Origin: Lysobacteraceae bacterium
Lineage (GTDB): Bacteria > Pseudomonadota > Gammaproteobacteria > Xanthomonadales > Xanthomonadaceae
Assembly (NCBI GenBank): GCA_023954075.1
Contig: JAMLIV010000001.1
Location: 124,001-188,000, forward strand
Direction of reading: 5' to 3'
Length of the DNA stretch: 64,000 nt
Shown: in pieces, positions 42,927 to 52,291 of the stretch
Numbering within the stretch: position 1 is the first letter of the stretch
Layout: the number at the start of each line of letters is the position of its first letter
Notes under the pieces: generated by a model
What the model was told of the DNA's origin: nothing
The model's input: only the letters and a program-made list of their open reading frames with translations
Database searches by the model: none
Position numbers and translations under genes: made by a program

Positions 42927-45499
42927 CTGCCTGCGTGATGGAAGTCGGCCAAACCCGCAGCGTGGAAGCGGGCTGCTTCCACTGCGGCGAACCCCTGGGT
43001 GCCGAGGCCATCGCCTCGTGGATCGCCGATGCCGAGCACGACTTCTGTTGCCGCGGCTGCGCCGGCGCGGCCGAATGGATCGCCACCGCCGGTCTGGCCG
43101 ATTACTACCGCCTGCGCCAGGCGCAGGGCGCGCGGGTCGATGACAGCGACGCCGACCTTTCGCTGTGGGATCGCCCCGAGGTGCAGGCCGAACACGTGCG
43201 CAGCGTGTCGGAGGGCAGCCAGATCACGGTGCTGACCGATGGCATGCGCTGCGCCGCCTGTGCCTGGCTGATCGATCGCGCCCTGCGCCGCCGCGCCGGC
43301 GTGCGCGAGGTCGTTGCCAATGCGGTGACCGGGCGCATCCGCATCACCTGGGATGCCTCGGCCATGCGCCTGTCGCAGGTGCTTGGCGACCTGTCGGCGC
43401 TCGGCTACCGCGCCCATCTTTCGCCCGGACAGGCGCGCGAAGATGCGCGCCGGCGCGAGCGCCGCAGCGCGATCCTGCGCCTGGGCGTGGCCGGCCTGGG
43501 AGCGATGCAGGCGATGATGTTCGCCGAGGCGCTGTACCTGGACACCGCGCGGGAAATGTCGATCCCGCTGCGCGACTTCCTGCGCTGGGTCACCTTCCTG
43601 CTGGCCACGCCGGTGGTGTTCTATTCGGGCTGGCCCTTCATCGCCGGGATGTGGAACGAGCTGCGGCTGCGCCGCTTCGGCATGGATACGCTGGTGGCCA
43701 CCTCGGTGCTGCTGGCCTATTTCGCCAGCCTGTTCGAGACCCTGCGCGGCGGCACGCACGTATGGTTCGATGCCGCAGTGATGTTCGTGCTTTTCCTCCT
43801 GATCGCGCGCCAGATCGAAGCGGCGGCGCGCGCGCGCGCCACCGATCACGTCGATACGCTGGCGCGCGCGCGGCCGGCGTTCGCGTGGCGTGAGGACGGC
43901 GATGGCTGCGCTGCGCAGGTTCCCGTCGCCACGCTGTCGCCGGGCGATGTGGTGCGGGTGCCGCCGGGCGAAGCCGTGCCTGCCGATGGCCTCGCGCTGG
44001 CCGCGGCCGCGGTGGACGAATCGCTCCTGACCGGGGAAGCCGAGCCGGTGTCGCGCGCTGAAGGCGAGGAGTTGCGCGCCGGAAGCATCGTGGTCGGCAG
44101 CGTGGCGCGCCTGCGCGTGACGCGCACCGGGCAGGACACCTGGCTTTCGCAACTTTCCCGCCTGATCGAGCGCGCCCAGAATGAGCGCCCCGCCGCGGCG
44201 CGACTGGCGGACGCGGTGGCCACGCGCTTCGTGCTGGCGCTGTTCGCCGCCGCCGCACTCACCTGCCTGTGGTGGCTGAAGCACGATCCTTCGCGCGCCT
44301 TCGAGGTTACGCTTGCGGTGCTGGTGGTGGCCTGCCCCTGCGCGCTGTCACTGGCCATTCCCACCGCCATCGCCAGCGCCCACACCGCGCTGGCGCGGAT
44401 CGGCGTGCTGGCGATGCGTCCGGACGCGCTCGACGTCTTGGCGCGCGTGGACACCGTGGTGTTCGACAAGACCGGCACCCTGAGTCTGGGTGAGCCGAGC
44501 CTGCGCGCGGTGGAGACCTTCGGTGGCATCACCCGCGCCGAGGCGCTGCGCATCGCGCGGGCGCTGGAGCGCGACAGCCGGCATCCGCTGGCGCGCGTGT
44601 TTGTCCGGGAATCGCCGGAGAACCAGGGCACGCCCCGCTCCGTCATCCCGGTGCAGGCCGGGAGTCCGTTTGATTCTGCTGTTGAAAGCCGGATGGATCC
44701 CGGCCGGCACGGGAACGACGGTGAGGAAACCCTGATCGAGGAGTCGATGTTGCTGCGTACGGAGAGCGCACGCATCGAGCACATACCCGGCTTCGGCGTC
44801 GAAGCGCATGCCGGTGACCGGCGCTGGCGGCTCGGCCATGCCGCGTTCGCTGCCAGTCGCCCCGACGACGGCGCGCTCTGGCTGGGTGACGGTGAAACCG
44901 CGTTTGCCCGCTTCGCGATCCGCGACGCGCTGCGTCCGGATGCCGCCGAGGCCGTGTCCGCCTGCCGCGTGCTCGGGCTGGAATGCGAGCTTCTGAGCGG
45001 CGATGGCGAAGCCGCCGTGGCGGAGGCCGCCAGCGCGCTGGGCATCTCGCGCCACAGCGCGCGCCGTACCCCGGAGCAGAAGCTCGAACGCATCCGCGCC
45101 CTGCAGCGCGAGGGCCGCGTCGTGCTCATGGTGGGCGACGGCATCAACGATGCGCCGGTGCTGGCCGGCGCGGACGTCTCGATCGCCATGCACGGTGGTG
45201 CGGCGCTTGCCCACGGGGCGGCCGACGTGGTGCTGACGGCGCAGCAGCTCGCGCGCGTGCCGCAGGCGATCGCGCTGGCGCGCCGCGCGCGCGTGACGCT
45301 GCGGCAGAACCTGGCCTGGGCGCTGGGCTACAACCTCATTGCGCTGCCGTTTGCCGCGGCCGGCTGGATCGAGCCGTGGCTGGCGGCGCTGGGCATGGCC
45401 GGCTCCTCGCTGATCGTGACGCTGAACGCCCTGCGCCTGGTGCGGCGTGAGCCGGCGATGCGGCCCGATGTCGCCGCTGCAGCCCGGTCCGCGGCATGA
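42923..45499 (+). CDS. ccoI: Copper-translocating P-type ATPase CcoI (FixI)
   Basis: An 858-residue P1B ATPase supplying copper for the CuB site. The N-terminus has a Cys-rich FixI motif (CFHCGEPL and FCCRGC) and a heavy-metal domain with GMRCAACAW (C110, C113). Later come the transport motif CPC at 471-473 (VVACPCALSL), the phosphorylated Asp D515 (VVFDKTGTLSL), SRHPLA in the nucleotide domain and MVGDGINDAPVL. Residues about 573-600 are encoded by an inserted palindromic repeat. TTG 42923 overlaps the ccoH stop; ATG 42938 is an alternative. Confidence 0.94.
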   Translation: MTACVMEVGQTRSVEAGCFHCGEPLGAEAIASWIADAEHDFCCRGCAGAAEWIATAGLADYYRLRQAQGARVDDSDADLSLWDRPEVQAEHVRSVSEGSQITVLTDGMRCAACAWLIDRALRRRAGVREVVANAVTGRIRITWDASAMRLSQVLGDLSALGYRAHLSPGQAREDARRRERRSAILRLGVAGLGAMQAMMFAEALYLDTAREMSIPLRDFLRWVTFLLATPVVFYSGWPFIAGMWNELRLRRFGMDTLVATSVLLAYFASLFETLRGGTHVWFDAAVMFVLFLLIARQIEAAARARATDHVDTLARARPAFAWREDGDGCAAQVPVATLSPGDVVRVPPGEAVPADGLALAAAAVDESLLTGEAEPVSRAEGEELRAGSIVVGSVARLRVTRTGQDTWLSQLSRLIERAQNERPAAARLADAVATRFVLALFAAAALTCLWWLKHDPSRAFEVTLAVLVVACPCALSLAIPTAIASAHTALARIGVLAMRPDALDVLARVDTVVFDKTGTLSLGEPSLRAVETFGGITRAEALRIARALERDSRHPLARVFVRESPENQGTPRSVIPVQAGSPFDSAVESRMDPGRHGNDGEETLIEESMLLRTESARIEHIPGFGVEAHAGDRRWRLGHAAFAASRPDDGALWLGDGETAFARFAIRDALRPDAAEAVSACRVLGLECELLSGDGEAAVAEAASALGISRHSARRTPEQKLERIRALQREGRVVLMVGDGINDAPVLAGADVSIAMHGGAALAHGAADVVLTAQQLARVPQAIALARRARVTLRQNLAWALGYNLIALPFAAAGWIEPWLAALGMAGSSLIVTLNALRLVRREPAMRPDVAAAARSAA
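44640..44723 (+). repeat. Palindromic repeat inserted in frame within ccoI
   Basis: An 84-base element (28 codons) beginning CCGTCATCCCGGTGCAGGCC and ending in CACGGGAACGACGGTG, an imperfect inverted repeat related to the one at 694-792. It is translated as SVIPVQAGSPF, then ESRMDPGRHGND, the usual readthrough of such repeats, and lies in a loop of the nucleotide-binding domain. Confidence 0.85.
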
Positions 45500-45738
45500 A
45501 CATCCTGCTCGCGCTCGTCCCGATCAGCGTGGTACTGCTCGGCATTGCGATCTGGGCCTTCGTCTGGGCGGTGCGGCGCGGGCAGTTCGACGATCTGGAA
45601 ACCCCGGCGCTGGACATCCTGGTCGAGGATGCGCCGGCCGCCCAGGCCGTGCAGCCATCGCAGGCGGCGGATGCGGCGGCGCCGTCGCGGGACGCAGCGG
45701 CGAATGTGCGCGACCCGGACGGCCGCGATGCCGATTGA
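45496..45738 (+). CDS. ccoS: cbb3 oxidase assembly protein CcoS
   Basis: An 80-residue protein. One helix (about 3-24, LLALVPISVVLLGIAIWAFV) is followed by WAVRRGQFDDLETPALDILVE, the CcoS signature. The C-terminus is Ala/Asp-rich and longer than usual. It is required for heme and copper insertion into cbb3 oxidase. It overlaps ccoI by four bases and the next gene by 11. Confidence 0.93.
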   Translation: MNILLALVPISVVLLGIAIWAFVWAVRRGQFDDLETPALDILVEDAPAAQAVQPSQAADAAAPSRDAAANVRDPDGRDAD

Positions 45739-46450
45739 CCTTGTCGCGCTGGGTGCCGCGCTGCTCGCCGGCCTGATCGGAAGCGTGCACTGCGTGGCCA
45801 TGTGCGGCGGCATCGCCACCGGCTTCGCGCCCTTCGGCGCGGATCGGAAAACCGCCTGGCGGGTGGCGCTGACCACCAACCTCGGCCGGGTCAGCGGCTA
45901 TGTGCTGGCCGGCATCATCGTGGGCGGCTTCGGGCATGGGCTGGTGGCGCTGTTCCGCGCCGAATCGCTGATGTTCGCCCTGCGCGCGCTGGCGGGGCTG
46001 GTGCTGATCCTGATCGCGCTGCGCGCGCTCGGGCTGGCCGGGCGGTTTCGCGTCCTGGGGGCGGCTGGTGAAGTGCTCTGGTCGATGGTGCGGCCGCTGC
46101 AGGCGCGCCTGCTGCCGGCGAACACTTTCCCGCGCCGCTTCGGCCTGGGAATGATCTGGGGCTGGATGCCTTGTGGCCTCTCCGGAACCCTGCTCACGGT
46201 CGCCTGGCTGCAGGCCACCGCGCCGGGCGGCGGCGCGATCATGGCGGCGTTCGGGCTGGGCACGCTGCCAGCCATGCTGCCGCTGAGCTACAGCGGCGCG
46301 CGCTGGGTGGCGCGACCGGGCCAGCGCCGCCTCGCCGGTGTGCTGATGCTGCTGGCCGGACTGACCACCTTGGCCGCGCCCTGGCTGATGCAGCTGCCCG
46401 CGCTGCACGATGCGCTTGCGGCGCTGGGCTGCCTGCCGCGAACGTCCTGA
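45728..46450 (+). CDS. Sulfite exporter TauE/SafE-like membrane protein of the cco cluster
   Basis: A 240-residue protein with about six helices of the COG2836 group. The N-terminal motif GSVHCVAMCGGIATGFAP (HCxxMC) may bind copper, and WGWMPCGLSGTLLTVAWLQA is the second repeat motif. This subgroup regularly ends cco clusters and is thought to assist oxidase biogenesis or metal trafficking, not sulfite export; that is inference from context. It starts inside the ccoS 3' end. Confidence 0.88.
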   Translation: MPIDLVALGAALLAGLIGSVHCVAMCGGIATGFAPFGADRKTAWRVALTTNLGRVSGYVLAGIIVGGFGHGLVALFRAESLMFALRALAGLVLILIALRALGLAGRFRVLGAAGEVLWSMVRPLQARLLPANTFPRRFGLGMIWGWMPCGLSGTLLTVAWLQATAPGGGAIMAAFGLGTLPAMLPLSYSGARWVARPGQRRLAGVLMLLAGLTTLAAPWLMQLPALHDALAALGCLPRTS

Positions 46451-46480
46451 GGGCACGGCGGGACCGGGCCCTCACCGCGC

Positions 46481-46494
46481 CTGATCCAGGTCAA
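46481..46494. promoter_or_regulatory. FNR/Anr-like box upstream of the TonB receptor gene
   Basis: CTGAT-CCAG-GTCAA: one mismatch to the TTGAT-N4-ATCAA consensus in each half. It is centred about 95 bases before the receptor start and shares the spacer-plus-right-half CAGGTCAA with the ccoN box. Confidence 0.45.
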
Positions 46495-46582
46495 GCACCG
46501 CAATGGGAGAGCCGGACACAGCGACCGTCGAGTTCGATACACTCGGCAACGTTTTGTTAACCAATCACGGCAAGGGGATTCC

Positions 46583-48991
46583 ATGTTCAGTTCGACCCAT
46601 CGCAATGCGTTGTATGTCGCCGTTCTGATGGCGCTGGTCGCGATGCCGGGTGCGGTCACTCCTGCCGCTGCGGCAGGACAGGGCGCGGCCGGCTCCACCG
46701 CCACCGAGGCACAGCGCCTGGACGCCGTCACGGTGCTGGGCTCGCGTCGTCACGATCGCAGTTCGGATACGGATACGCCGGTTCCCATTGACGTCCTGCC
46801 GATGCAGGCAGCCGCCACGCAAGGGGGCAAGTTCGATCTGACCGAATACCTGCAGTACGCCTCGCCCTCGTTCACCGCCGGCCGCCAGACCGGTGCCGAC
46901 AACACCGACTCGGTGGAGAACGCCGCGCTGCGCGGTCTGGGTTCGGACCAGACCCTGGTGCTGGTGAACGGCAAGCGCCTGCACACGGCGGCACTGGTCA
47001 ACATCTTCGGCGTGCGCAATCGCGGTGCCACCGGTGCCGACCTCAACACCATCCCGCTGCTGGCGCTCGACCAGGTCGAAATCCTGCGCGACGGTGCCGC
47101 GGCGCAGTACGGCTCCGATGCCATCGCCGGCGTCATCAACCTCTCGCTCAAGCGCAGCAAGGGCTGCGAAGTGGTGGCGGGCTACGGCCAGTACTCGCGC
47201 GGCGATGGCGAGAACTGGACCGGTTCGGGCTACTGCGGCTTCGGCATCGGCAACGACGGCGTACTGGCGCTGACCGCCGAGTACCAGGACCGCGGCCGCT
47301 CCAACCGCGCCACCGAGGCCGATCCGCACCGCATCATCGGCGATGGCAAGGTGCGCAACGGCACCTTCTACCTCAACGGCGAGCTGCCGTTCGGCGAGAA
47401 TGCGACGTTCTACTTCAACGGCGGCATCCAGAACCGCGACGCGTCCTCGGCGGCCTGGGGTCGCGGCGGCATCGGCTCCGACGACATTCCCTCGCGCAAC
47501 TCCGAGGCGATGTATCCCGACGGCTACGCGCCCTTCATCGACGCCTACGTGCAGGATCGCCACGGCACCGTCGGTGCCTGGTGGATGAGCGGCGACTGGC
47601 GCATGGATTTGTCCCAGACCGCGGGCTACAACCGCCTGATGGACACCATCCGCAACACCATGAATGCCTCGATCGCCAACCTCGACCTCATCAACGGCGG
47701 CAGCGGCATCAGCCCGAGCGTGTTCGATGCGGGCGGCTTCTCGTTCGCGCAGCAGACCACGAACTTCGACGTCTCGCGCTTCTTCAGCGGCTGGCGCAGC
47801 GGCCTCAACCTGGCCTTCGGTGCCGAGTTCCGCCACGAGACCTACAAGATCTACGCCGGCGAAGAAGGCTCGTGGGCCGACTATGACGGCCCCGGCGGCG
47901 GCAACGCCGGCAGCCAGGGTTTCCCCGGCTTCCAGCCGGGCGATGCGACCAGCAAGAGCCGCCACAGCTGGGCCGGCTACCTCGACGTGGAGACCTACTG
48001 GACCGACCGGTTCAGCACCAGCCAGGCGATCCGCTTCGAGGATTACAGCGACTTCGGCTCCACCGCCACCGGCAAGCTGGCCGCGGCGTTCCGTGCCAAC
48101 GAGGCCTGGCTGCTGCGCGGCTCGGCCAGCACCGGCTTCCGCGCGCCCTCGCTGCAGCAGCGCTACTTCTCCTCCACCTTCACCGACTTCGTCGCCGGCG
48201 TGCCGACCGACGTGGTGCTGGCCCCCAACGGCGGTGCCGTCGCGACCGCGGCCGGCATCCCGTCGCTGAAGGAAGAGGAGTCCATGAACTTCACCCTGGG
48301 CTTCACCTGGACTCCGACCGATGCGCTCTCGGTCACGCTCGATGGCTACCAGATCGAGATCGACGACCGCATCGTGCTCAGCGGCCGCTTCCAGGACGAC
48401 GACCCGAGCATCGGCGACATCCTGCAGCAGCTGGGCGTGGGCGAGGCGCAGTTCTTCGTGAACTCGGTGGACACCCGCACCCGCGGCATCGACCTGACCA
48501 TCAACCATCGCGCCAACGTCGGCCAGGGCGTGCTCAACACCTTCCTCGCCTTCAATCGCGGCACCACCAAGGTGCAGAAGGTGAACACGCCGCCCAACCT
48601 CCTCGGGCGCGAGGAGTCGCTGCTGGAGGAGCGCGACCGCCGCTTCATCGAAGGCGGCTCGCCGCGCTCCAAGGCGGTGCTCGGCTTCGACTACGTGCTG
48701 GGCAACTGGGCGACCGACTTCAAGGTGATCTACTTCGGCCCGATGACGCTCGGCACCTTCTCCGGTCCGCCGGAGCCCAACCAGGAGTACTCGGGCAAGA
48801 CCTCGGCGGATCTCGCGTTCACCTACAGCTTCACCGAGAACGCCAAGCTCACGCTCGGCGGCACCAACCTGCTCGACACCTTCCCGAGCCGACAGAATCC
48901 GGACGAGACCGACAACGGCTACATCTACGAGGGCGTCCAGTTCGGCATCAACGGCCGCGCCTTCTTCACCCGCTTCAGCTATTCGTTCTGA
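46583..48991 (+). CDS. TonB-dependent outer-membrane receptor
   Basis: An 802-residue receptor. The signal peptide (about 1-31, ending TPAAAAG) is followed by a TonB-box-like LDAVTVLGSRR, a plug domain (about 55-195, with LRGLGSDQTLVLVNGKRL and IPLLALDQVEILRDGAAAQY) and a 22-strand-type barrel ending in RFSYSF with the terminal Phe. The substrate is not evident. It directly follows the cco cluster, has an FNR-like box and its own terminator, so a link to metal or heme supply for low-oxygen respiration is possible but unproven. Confidence 0.94.
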   Translation: MFSSTHRNALYVAVLMALVAMPGAVTPAAAAGQGAAGSTATEAQRLDAVTVLGSRRHDRSSDTDTPVPIDVLPMQAAATQGGKFDLTEYLQYASPSFTAGRQTGADNTDSVENAALRGLGSDQTLVLVNGKRLHTAALVNIFGVRNRGATGADLNTIPLLALDQVEILRDGAAAQYGSDAIAGVINLSLKRSKGCEVVAGYGQYSRGDGENWTGSGYCGFGIGNDGVLALTAEYQDRGRSNRATEADPHRIIGDGKVRNGTFYLNGELPFGENATFYFNGGIQNRDASSAAWGRGGIGSDDIPSRNSEAMYPDGYAPFIDAYVQDRHGTVGAWWMSGDWRMDLSQTAGYNRLMDTIRNTMNASIANLDLINGGSGISPSVFDAGGFSFAQQTTNFDVSRFFSGWRSGLNLAFGAEFRHETYKIYAGEEGSWADYDGPGGGNAGSQGFPGFQPGDATSKSRHSWAGYLDVETYWTDRFSTSQAIRFEDYSDFGSTATGKLAAAFRANEAWLLRGSASTGFRAPSLQQRYFSSTFTDFVAGVPTDVVLAPNGGAVATAAGIPSLKEEESMNFTLGFTWTPTDALSVTLDGYQIEIDDRIVLSGRFQDDDPSIGDILQQLGVGEAQFFVNSVDTRTRGIDLTINHRANVGQGVLNTFLAFNRGTTKVQKVNTPPNLLGREESLLEERDRRFIEGGSPRSKAVLGFDYVLGNWATDFKVIYFGPMTLGTFSGPPEPNQEYSGKTSADLAFTYSFTENAKLTLGGTNLLDTFPSRQNPDETDNGYIYEGVQFGINGRAFFTRFSYSF

Positions 48992-49007
48992 CCGCAAGCG
49001 GATTGGA

Positions 49008-49043
49008 AACGAAGAAGGGCGCCGCGGGGCGCCCTTCTTCGTT
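49008..49043. terminator. Strong terminator between TonB receptor and ahcY
   Basis: A perfect 16-base-pair stem AACGAAGAAGGGCGCC / GGCGCCCTTCTTCGTT with a GCGG loop, between two convergent genes. There is no long T tract, but TTCTTCGTT follows on either strand. Confidence 0.88.
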
Positions 49044-49064
49044 GCGAGGCCGCGGATGGCCGGT

Positions 49065-50510
49065 TCAGTAGCGGTAGTGCTCGGGCTTGTACGGGCCCTC
49101 GACCGGCACGCCGAGGTAGTCGGCCTGGGCCGCGGTCAGCCGGGTCAGCTTCACGCCGATCTTTTCCAGGTGCAGGCGCGCGACTTCCTCGTCCAGCTTC
49201 TTGGGCAGGATGTAGACCCTGTTTTCGTAGCGGTCCTTGTGGGCCCACAGGTCGATCTGCGCCAGGGTCTGGTTGGAGAAGCTGTTGCTCATCACGAAGC
49301 TCGGGTGGCCGGTGGCGCAGCCCAGGTTCACCAGGCGGCCTTCGGCCAGCAGGAAGATGGCGTTGCCGCTGGCGAACACGTACTTGTCCACCTGCGGCTT
49401 GATGTTGACCTGCTTCACGCCCGCCAACGCCTTGAGCGCATCGACCTGGATCTCGTTGTCGAAGTGGCCGATGTTGCAGACGATGGCCTGGTCCTTCATC
49501 GCGGTCATGTGCTCGACGCGGATGATGTCCCTGTTGCCGGTGGTGGTGACGTAGATGTCGGCCTCGCCCAGCGTGTCTTCGACGGTCGTGACCTCGTAGC
49601 CTTCCATCGCGGCCTGCAGGGCGCAGATCGGGTCGATCTCGGTGACGATCACGCGCGCGCCGTAGGCACGCAGCGAGGCGGCGCAGCCCTTGCCGACGTC
49701 GCCGTAGCCGCAGACCACGGCGACCTTGCCGGCCAGCATCACGTCGAGCGCGCGCTTGAGGCCGTCGGCCAGCGATTCGCGGCAGCCGTAGAGGTTGTCG
49801 AACTTCGACTTCGTCACCGAGTCGTTGACGTTGATCGCCGGGACCAGCAGCTTGTCGGCTTCGGCCAGCTGGTAGAGGCGGTGCACGCCGGTGGTGGTCT
49901 CTTCCGACACGCCCTTCCAGTCTGCGACCACGCGGGTCCAGTAGCCCGGGCGCTCCTTCGCGACGCGCTTGAGCAGGTTCTTGATCACCTGCTCCTCATG
50001 CGAACCCGAGGCGCCGTTCACCCAGCTCGCGTCGCCCTGTTCCAGCTCATAGCCCTTGTGGATGAGGAGCGTCACGTCGCCGCCGTCGTCCACCACCAGC
50101 TGCGGGCCGAGGAAGCCGCCCTTGCCGTTGGGGAAGGAAAGCGCATCGAGCGTGCAGTCCCAGTATTCCTCCAGCGTCTCGCCCTTCCACGCGAACACCG
50201 GCGTGCCGGTGGCGGCGATGGCGGCGGCGGCGTGGTCCTGGGTGGAGAAAATGTTGCACGAGGCCCAGCGCACGTCGGCACCGATGTCCTTGAGCGTCTC
50301 GATCAGGACGGCGGTCTGGATGGTCATGTGCAGCGAGCCGGTCACGCGCACGCCCTTGAGCGGGGTGGTGGCGGCGTGCTTGCCGCGGATCGACATCAGG
50401 CCCGGCATCTCGTGCTCGGCGATGTCGATCTCCTTGCGGCCCCAGTCGGCCAGGGAAAGATCGGCAACTTTGTAGTCGCCCGCGGCGGCGGGCTGGTGTG
50501 GTGCGTTCAT
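49065..50510 (-). CDS. ahcY: Adenosylhomocysteinase
   Basis: A 481-residue NAD-dependent enzyme that splits S-adenosylhomocysteine into adenosine and homocysteine, clearing the inhibitor left by methyltransferases. The NAD loop is [20 protein letters not shown], substrate motifs include SGCAS-type [14 protein letters not shown] and [12 protein letters not shown], and the C-terminus PYKPEHYRY is canonical. The start at ATG 50510 ([11 protein letters not shown]) is preceded by an SAH riboswitch. The gene stands alone. Confidence 0.97.
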   Translation of the reverse strand: MNAPHQPAAAGDYKVADLSLADWGRKEIDIAEHEMPGLMSIRGKHAATTPLKGVRVTGSLHMTIQTAVLIETLKDIGADVRWASCNIFSTQDHAAAAIAATGTPVFAWKGETLEEYWDCTLDALSFPNGKGGFLGPQLVVDDGGDVTLLIHKGYELEQGDASWVNGASGSHEEQVIKNLLKRVAKERPGYWTRVVADWKGVSEETTTGVHRLYQLAEADKLLVPAINVNDSVTKSKFDNLYGCRESLADGLKRALDVMLAGKVAVVCGYGDVGKGCAASLRAYGARVIVTEIDPICALQAAMEGYEVTTVEDTLGEADIYVTTTGNRDIIRVEHMTAMKDQAIVCNIGHFDNEIQVDALKALAGVKQVNIKPQVDKYVFASGNAIFLLAEGRLVNLGCATGHPSFVMSNSFSNQTLAQIDLWAHKDRYENRVYILPKKLDEEVARLHLEKIGVKLTRLTAAQADYLGVPVEGPYKPEHYRY

Positions 50511-50569
50511 GGCGAGACTCCGGTTCATTGGGCACCTGACCGAGGCGGGCAGGGCAGGGACAGACAAAC

Positions 50570-50637
50570 CGGGCGCCGTTGTGGATGGCCGAGCCTGGTT
50601 GCGGACAGGAATCCCGCAATCGCAGCGCCCCTCGGCG
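50570..50637 (-). ncRNA. S-adenosylhomocysteine riboswitch
   Basis: On the minus strand the leader contains CCGAGGGGCGCTGCG, hairpin TTGCGG...CCGCAA, then CCAGGCTCGG and AACGGCGCCC. This is the consensus of the SAH riboswitch: GGGCGC pairs with GCGCCC (P1), CCGAG pairs with CTCGG (pseudoknot), and the conserved CTGCG and CAACGG lie in the core. It sits between a TAGAAT -10 box (50644-50649) and the ahcY start, so it should turn ahcY on when SAH accumulates. Confidence 0.9.
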
Positions 50638-50643
50638 GGCGGC

Positions 50644-50649
50644 ATTCTA
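50644..50649 (-). promoter_or_regulatory. -10 box of ahcY
   Basis: TAGAAT on the minus strand just upstream of the SAH riboswitch, in position to start transcription at its 5' end. The -35 is weak. Confidence 0.5.
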
Positions 50650-50720
50650 GCAGCCGGGCGGTGCCGCATCCGCGGTCTCGATACGGCGGGTCGGCTGGCG
50701 TTGGGGATCGCGCCGGAGGT

Positions 50721-51950
50721 TCAGTCCACGCGCCGCCCGCCGACGTACAGCGCGCGCAGCAGGTCGCCGCCCAGCCAGTAGCTCAGCTCCGCCGGATCGC
50801 TCGCGTTCCAGAGCGCGAGATCGGCGCGCAGGCCGGGAGCCAGCCGCCCGCGATCCGCAAGCCCCAGCGCACGCGCGGCGTTGACGGTGGCCCCGCGCAG
50901 GGATTCCTCGGGCGTCAGGCGAAACTGGATGCAGGCCAGCGCCATCGCCAGGCGCAGGCTCAGCAGCGGCGACGTGCCGGGATTGGCATCGGTGGCCACA
51001 GCCATCGGCACGCCGAGGCGGCGGAAGCCATCGATCGGCGGCAGGCGGGTCTCGCGCAGGCAGAGGAAGGCGCCGGGCAGCAGCACCGCCGCCGTGCCGC
51101 TCGCGGCCATGGCGCGCACGCTGTCCTCGCTGGTGTATTCCACGTGGTCGGCGGATAGGCCGCCGAAGCGCGCCACCAGCGCGCCGCCGCCCGAATCACC
51201 GAGCTGGTCGGCGTGCAGCTTCACCGGGATATCCAGCGCGCGCGCCGCCTCGAATACCCGCGCGGTCTGCTCCGGGCTGAAGGCGATGCGCTCGCAGAAG
51301 GCGTCCACGGCGTCGACCAGGCCCTCGGCCGCCGCCGCGGGCAGCATCGTGCGGCAGACGAAGTCGATGTAGTCGTCGGCGCGGCCGGCGTATTCGGGCG
51401 GCAGCGCGTGGGCGCCGAGGAAGGTGGTGCGCACCCCGATGCCCAGCGCCTCGCCGATGCGGCGAGCGGCGCGCAGCATGGACAGTTCGCTGTCGATGGT
51501 GAGGCCGTAGCCCGACTTGATCTCGATCGTCCCCACGCCGTCGCGCACCAGCGCGCGGGCGCGGGCGCGGCCGATTTCGACCAAAGCGTCCTCGCTGGCC
51601 GCGCGCGTGGCGCGCACGGTGGAGGCGATGCCCCCGCCGGCGCGGGCGATGTCCTCGTAGCTTGCGCCCTCCAGGCGCTGTTCGAATTCGCCGGCACGAT
51701 CTCCCGCAAAGACCAGGTGGGTATGGCAGTCGATCAGTGCCGGCGTCACCAGCGCGCCGTTGCAGTCGACCACGACCGACGCGGCAAGCGCCTCCTGTGC
51801 CGCAAGCGCGTGCGTCGGGCCGGCGTAAACGATGCGGCCGTCGCGGCAGGCAAGGGTGCCGTCCTCGATCAGCCCGTAGCCACGGTCGTCGGCCAGCGTG
51901 ACCAGGCGCGCGCGGGTCAGGCAAAGATCGAATGGGGCGGTGTCGGGCAT
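50721..51950 (-). CDS. hutI: Imidazolonepropionase
   Basis: A 409-residue amidohydrolase for the third step of histidine degradation, opening imidazolone-5-propionate to formiminoglutamate. Metal site [16 protein letters not shown], substrate region [11 protein letters not shown] and IEIKSGYGL, later metal ligands in KLHADQLGD and SADHVEYT, and [12 protein letters not shown]. The start at ATG 51950 (MPDTAPFDL) is used; upstream frame looks non-coding. Other hut enzymes (hutH, hutU, hutG) are not in the window, and hutD is 33 kb away. Confidence 0.95.
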   Translation of the reverse strand: MPDTAPFDLCLTRARLVTLADDRGYGLIEDGTLACRDGRIVYAGPTHALAAQEALAASVVVDCNGALVTPALIDCHTHLVFAGDRAGEFEQRLEGASYEDIARAGGGIASTVRATRAASEDALVEIGRARARALVRDGVGTIEIKSGYGLTIDSELSMLRAARRIGEALGIGVRTTFLGAHALPPEYAGRADDYIDFVCRTMLPAAAAEGLVDAVDAFCERIAFSPEQTARVFEAARALDIPVKLHADQLGDSGGGALVARFGGLSADHVEYTSEDSVRAMAASGTAAVLLPGAFLCLRETRLPPIDGFRRLGVPMAVATDANPGTSPLLSLRLAMALACIQFRLTPEESLRGATVNAARALGLADRGRLAPGLRADLALWNASDPAELSYWLGGDLLRALYVGGRRVD

Positions 51951-52291
51951 GGTCCGGCTCTGGCAAAATGCGGGAGTGCGCCGATGATCGCGGCGTCCGA
52001 CGCGCGTGTCGAGCCGCGCGGAGAACGCCATCGCCGCAGGTCGGCCCTACGTGGCCGACGTGGCGGGGCATCGAACACCGTTGCGGGACATTGAACACCC
52101 CGTCGGGGGCGTAGCCCCGACCGGCGCGCCGCTTCGCAGGTCGGCCCTGCGTGGCCGACGTGCCGCCGCCGCGCGTAGGGGGAGGGGTTGAGCCGCGCGC
52201 TGGGCGTCCCCACACAGGGAGGCCGCGCGTGGCATAATCCCATGCTTTTCCGGCACGCGCCGGCCCCTTTCCGAACAAAGCGAGTCTCTCG
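51951..52291. other. Intergenic region with repeats, upstream of yajC
   Basis: 341 bases without a gene. It holds two direct repeats (52035-52062 and 52135-52162), an inverted repeat TCGGGG / CCCCGA (about 52102-52121), and a CATAAT -10-like box at 52233-52238 that probably serves yajC. Confidence 0.65.
52035..52162. repeat. Pair of 28-base direct repeats of a dispersed element
   Basis: CGCAGGTCGGCCCTACGTGG... at 52035-52062 and the same with one A/G change at 52135-52162, spaced by exactly 100 bases. Each is itself palindromic (GTCGGCC...GGCCGAC). A third, inverted copy lies at 63263-63289. Confidence 0.8.

Noticed and set aside
37350-46450. Possibility that the cco cluster is horizontally acquired
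   Set aside because: Codon use, GC content and tight gene overlaps match the surroundings, and there are no mobility genes or flanking repeats.
46565-48997. Minus-strand open frame of about 810 codons opposite the TonB receptor gene
   Set aside because: Antisense to a well-supported receptor; low-complexity Val/Ala/Gly/Glu translation and no ribosome site.
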